A DNA stretch of 33,041 nt from positions 1 through 33,041 of the forward strand of contig JAJDXW010000016.1 in assembly GCA_022823045.1 (NCBI GenBank), read 5' to 3'. The translations under genes and the position numbers were made by a program. The notes below the pieces were generated by a model, which worked only from the letters and a program-made list of their open reading frames with translations, was not told the origin of the DNA and searched no databases. The DNA is from Gammaproteobacteria bacterium (GTDB lineage: Bacteria; Pseudomonadota; Gammaproteobacteria; HK1). Shown here piece after piece: positions 31,989 through 33,041 of the stretch (its first letter is position 1; each line of letters opens with the position of its first letter).

Positions 31989-33041
31989 CTACTTTCCGCC
32001 CGGTTCCGTACCGTCGGCGGCCTGCGGCCGGCCGGCCGCCATCGAGTCGACGCCGCGCAGGCCCCGCGGCAGCAGCCGCCCGCGATTGGTGCGGGCGCCG
32101 GAGTACGCCTCGAGGTCGCGGGCCCGCAGGGTGAGGTGCCGGCGCCCGGCGTGCACCGTCAGCCGTTCGCCGGCCGGCACCACCACGATCGCCCGAATCG
32201 TCTCGGCGCGGCTGCGGAGCTTCGCTGACGGAATGCTCATCAGCTTGACTCCCTTCCCCCGCCCGAGGAGGGGAAGCTCCGCGAGGGGATAGACGAGGAG
32301 ATGACCCGCGGTCGAGACCACCGCGACCCGATCCGTGTCCGGCTCCGACACTTGAGCCGGTGTCAGCACCCGGTCGTCCTCGCCCGTCTGCATGACGAGC
32401 TTTCCGGTGCGGTTCTTCGACCACAGGCTCGACACCTTCGCCACGAATCCGTAGCCGCCGTCCGATGCGAGGACGACCCGATCGTCGCCCCCTCCCATGA
32501 GGACCGCCCTCCACTCCGCGCCGTCCGGCGCGTCGAGCCGGCCCGCGAGAGGCTCCCCCTGCCCGCGGGCGGAGGGCAGGACGTGGGCGGGCAGCGAGTA
32601 CGCGCGCCCCGTCCCGTCGAGAAACACGGCCGTCTCGTTGCTCCGGCCGGGCGCAGCGGAGAGGAACTCGTCTCCCGCCCGGTAGTTGAGCGTCTCCGGA
32701 TCGATCTGATGGCCCTTGGCCGCCCGCACCCAGCCGCGCCGCGAGAGCACCACGGTGACCGGCTCCGCGGACGCGAGCTCGTCGCGGTCGAGGGCCCGGG
32801 CCGGCGCCGCCTCCTCGACGAATCGCGAGCGGCGCTCGTCGCCGTGCGCCTTCGCGTCAGCAAGGATCTCGTCTCGCACCAGAGCGTCGAGGCGAGCCGC
32901 GGAGCCGAGGATCTCCGCGAGGGCATCGCGCTCGTCTTCGAGCTCCTTCCGCTCGCCGCGGATCCGCACCTCCTCGAGACGCGCCAGGTGCCGCAGCCTG
33001 AGCTCGAGGATCGCCTCCGCCTGCACGTCGGTCAGCCCGAA
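31989..33041 (-). CDS. parC: DNA topoisomerase IV subunit A, C-terminal part (partial)
   Basis: The last 351 codons of ParC; the reading frame is open to the window edge, so the N-terminal catalytic half with the active-site Tyr lies outside. The visible part starts at '[24 protein letters not shown]', the end of the breakage-reunion coiled coil, then the C-terminal beta-pinwheel with '[17 protein letters not shown]', 'YRAGDEFL', '[17 protein letters not shown]' and '[16 protein letters not shown]'. These blades match proteobacterial ParC better than GyrA, which has the 'QRRGGKG' GyrA box. Ends 65 bp before efp. Confidence 0.95.
   Translation of the reverse strand, partial: FGLTDVQAEAILELRLRHLARLEEVRIRGERKELEDERDALAEILGSAARLDALVRDEILADAKAHGDERRSRFVEEAAPARALDRDELASAEPVTVVLSRRGWVRAAKGHQIDPETLNYRAGDEFLSAAPGRSNETAVFLDGTGRAYSLPAHVLPSARGQGEPLAGRLDAPDGAEWRAVLMGGGDDRVVLASDGGYGFVAKVSSLWSKNRTGKLVMQTGEDDRVLTPAQVSEPDTDRVAVVSTAGHLLVYPLAELPLLGRGKGVKLMSIPSAKLRSRAETIRAIVVVPAGERLTVHAGRRHLTLRARDLEAYSGARTNRGRLLPRGLRGVDSMAAGRPQAADGTEPGGK

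Overview
The window reads as chromosome of a high-GC gammaproteobacterium. Three kinds of evidence point there: the gacA/uvrY-uvrC-pgsA-tRNA(Gly-Cys-Leu) order; the rne/rluC/maf/yceD-rpmF-plsX-fabHDG-acpP-fabF-mltG-tmk-holB block with the same relative gene orientations as in E. coli; and an EF-P carrying Lys34 next to its lysylating enzyme EpmA. GC3 is extreme in almost every gene, so the few AT-rich patches stand out and usually mark control sites. The species cannot be named from the sequence.

Layout. 271-4134 (+): GacA-family response regulator, uvrC, pgsA, then a three-tRNA array with its own good sigma70 promoter. 4135-6249: 550 bp without a gene, then a HipA-like kinase with no visible HipB partner and a ~120-residue C-terminal extension. 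6334-12319: accessory aromatic-compound region holding an extradiol (VOC) dioxygenase (-), an MFS transporter (+), a ring-hydroxylating oxygenase beta subunit (+), and then on the minus strand, reading away from holB, a 4HBT-type thioesterase, a gentisate 1,2-dioxygenase-like cupin and a Rieske oxygenase alpha subunit. 12340-21056 (-): yceD, rpmF, plsX, fabH, fabD, fabG, acpP, fabF, mltG, tmk, holB, a tightly packed fatty-acid/envelope/replication operon whose promoter upstream of yceD is nearly consensus. 21208-22133 (+): a small putative zinc-binding protein and maf. 22177-26183: rluC (-) divergent from rne (+), with an rne leader of about 500 nt. 26209-33041 (-): parC (partial, runs off the end), efp, epmA, lepB, rnc, era, recO, pdxJ, mostly overlapping by 4 bp.

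How the genes work together. The backbone makes phospholipid precursors (PlsX, Fab enzymes, AcpP, PgsA), repairs DNA (UvrC, RecO), matures ribosomes and RNA (RNase III, Era, RNase E, RluC, L32), and handles polyproline translation (EF-P and EpmA). The accessory region suggests CoA-thioester hydrolysis of an aromatic acid, ring hydroxylation by a Rieske oxygenase and ring cleavage of a gentisate-like product. The electron-transfer partners and the enzymes after ring cleavage are not in the window.

Most unusual points: oxygenase alpha and beta subunits on opposite strands; a shortened active-site helix in alpha with Glu where the bridging Asp is expected; catabolic genes appended to the tmk-holB operon; a perfect AT-rich 16-bp palindrome and a strong nested hairpin upstream of the beta gene; a 58-bp tandem repeat upstream of the MFS gene; an AT-rich synonymous-codon patch with an inverted repeat inside fabG; and an orphan extended HipA next to tRNA-Leu. 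No IS element, CRISPR array, rRNA or phage module was seen.
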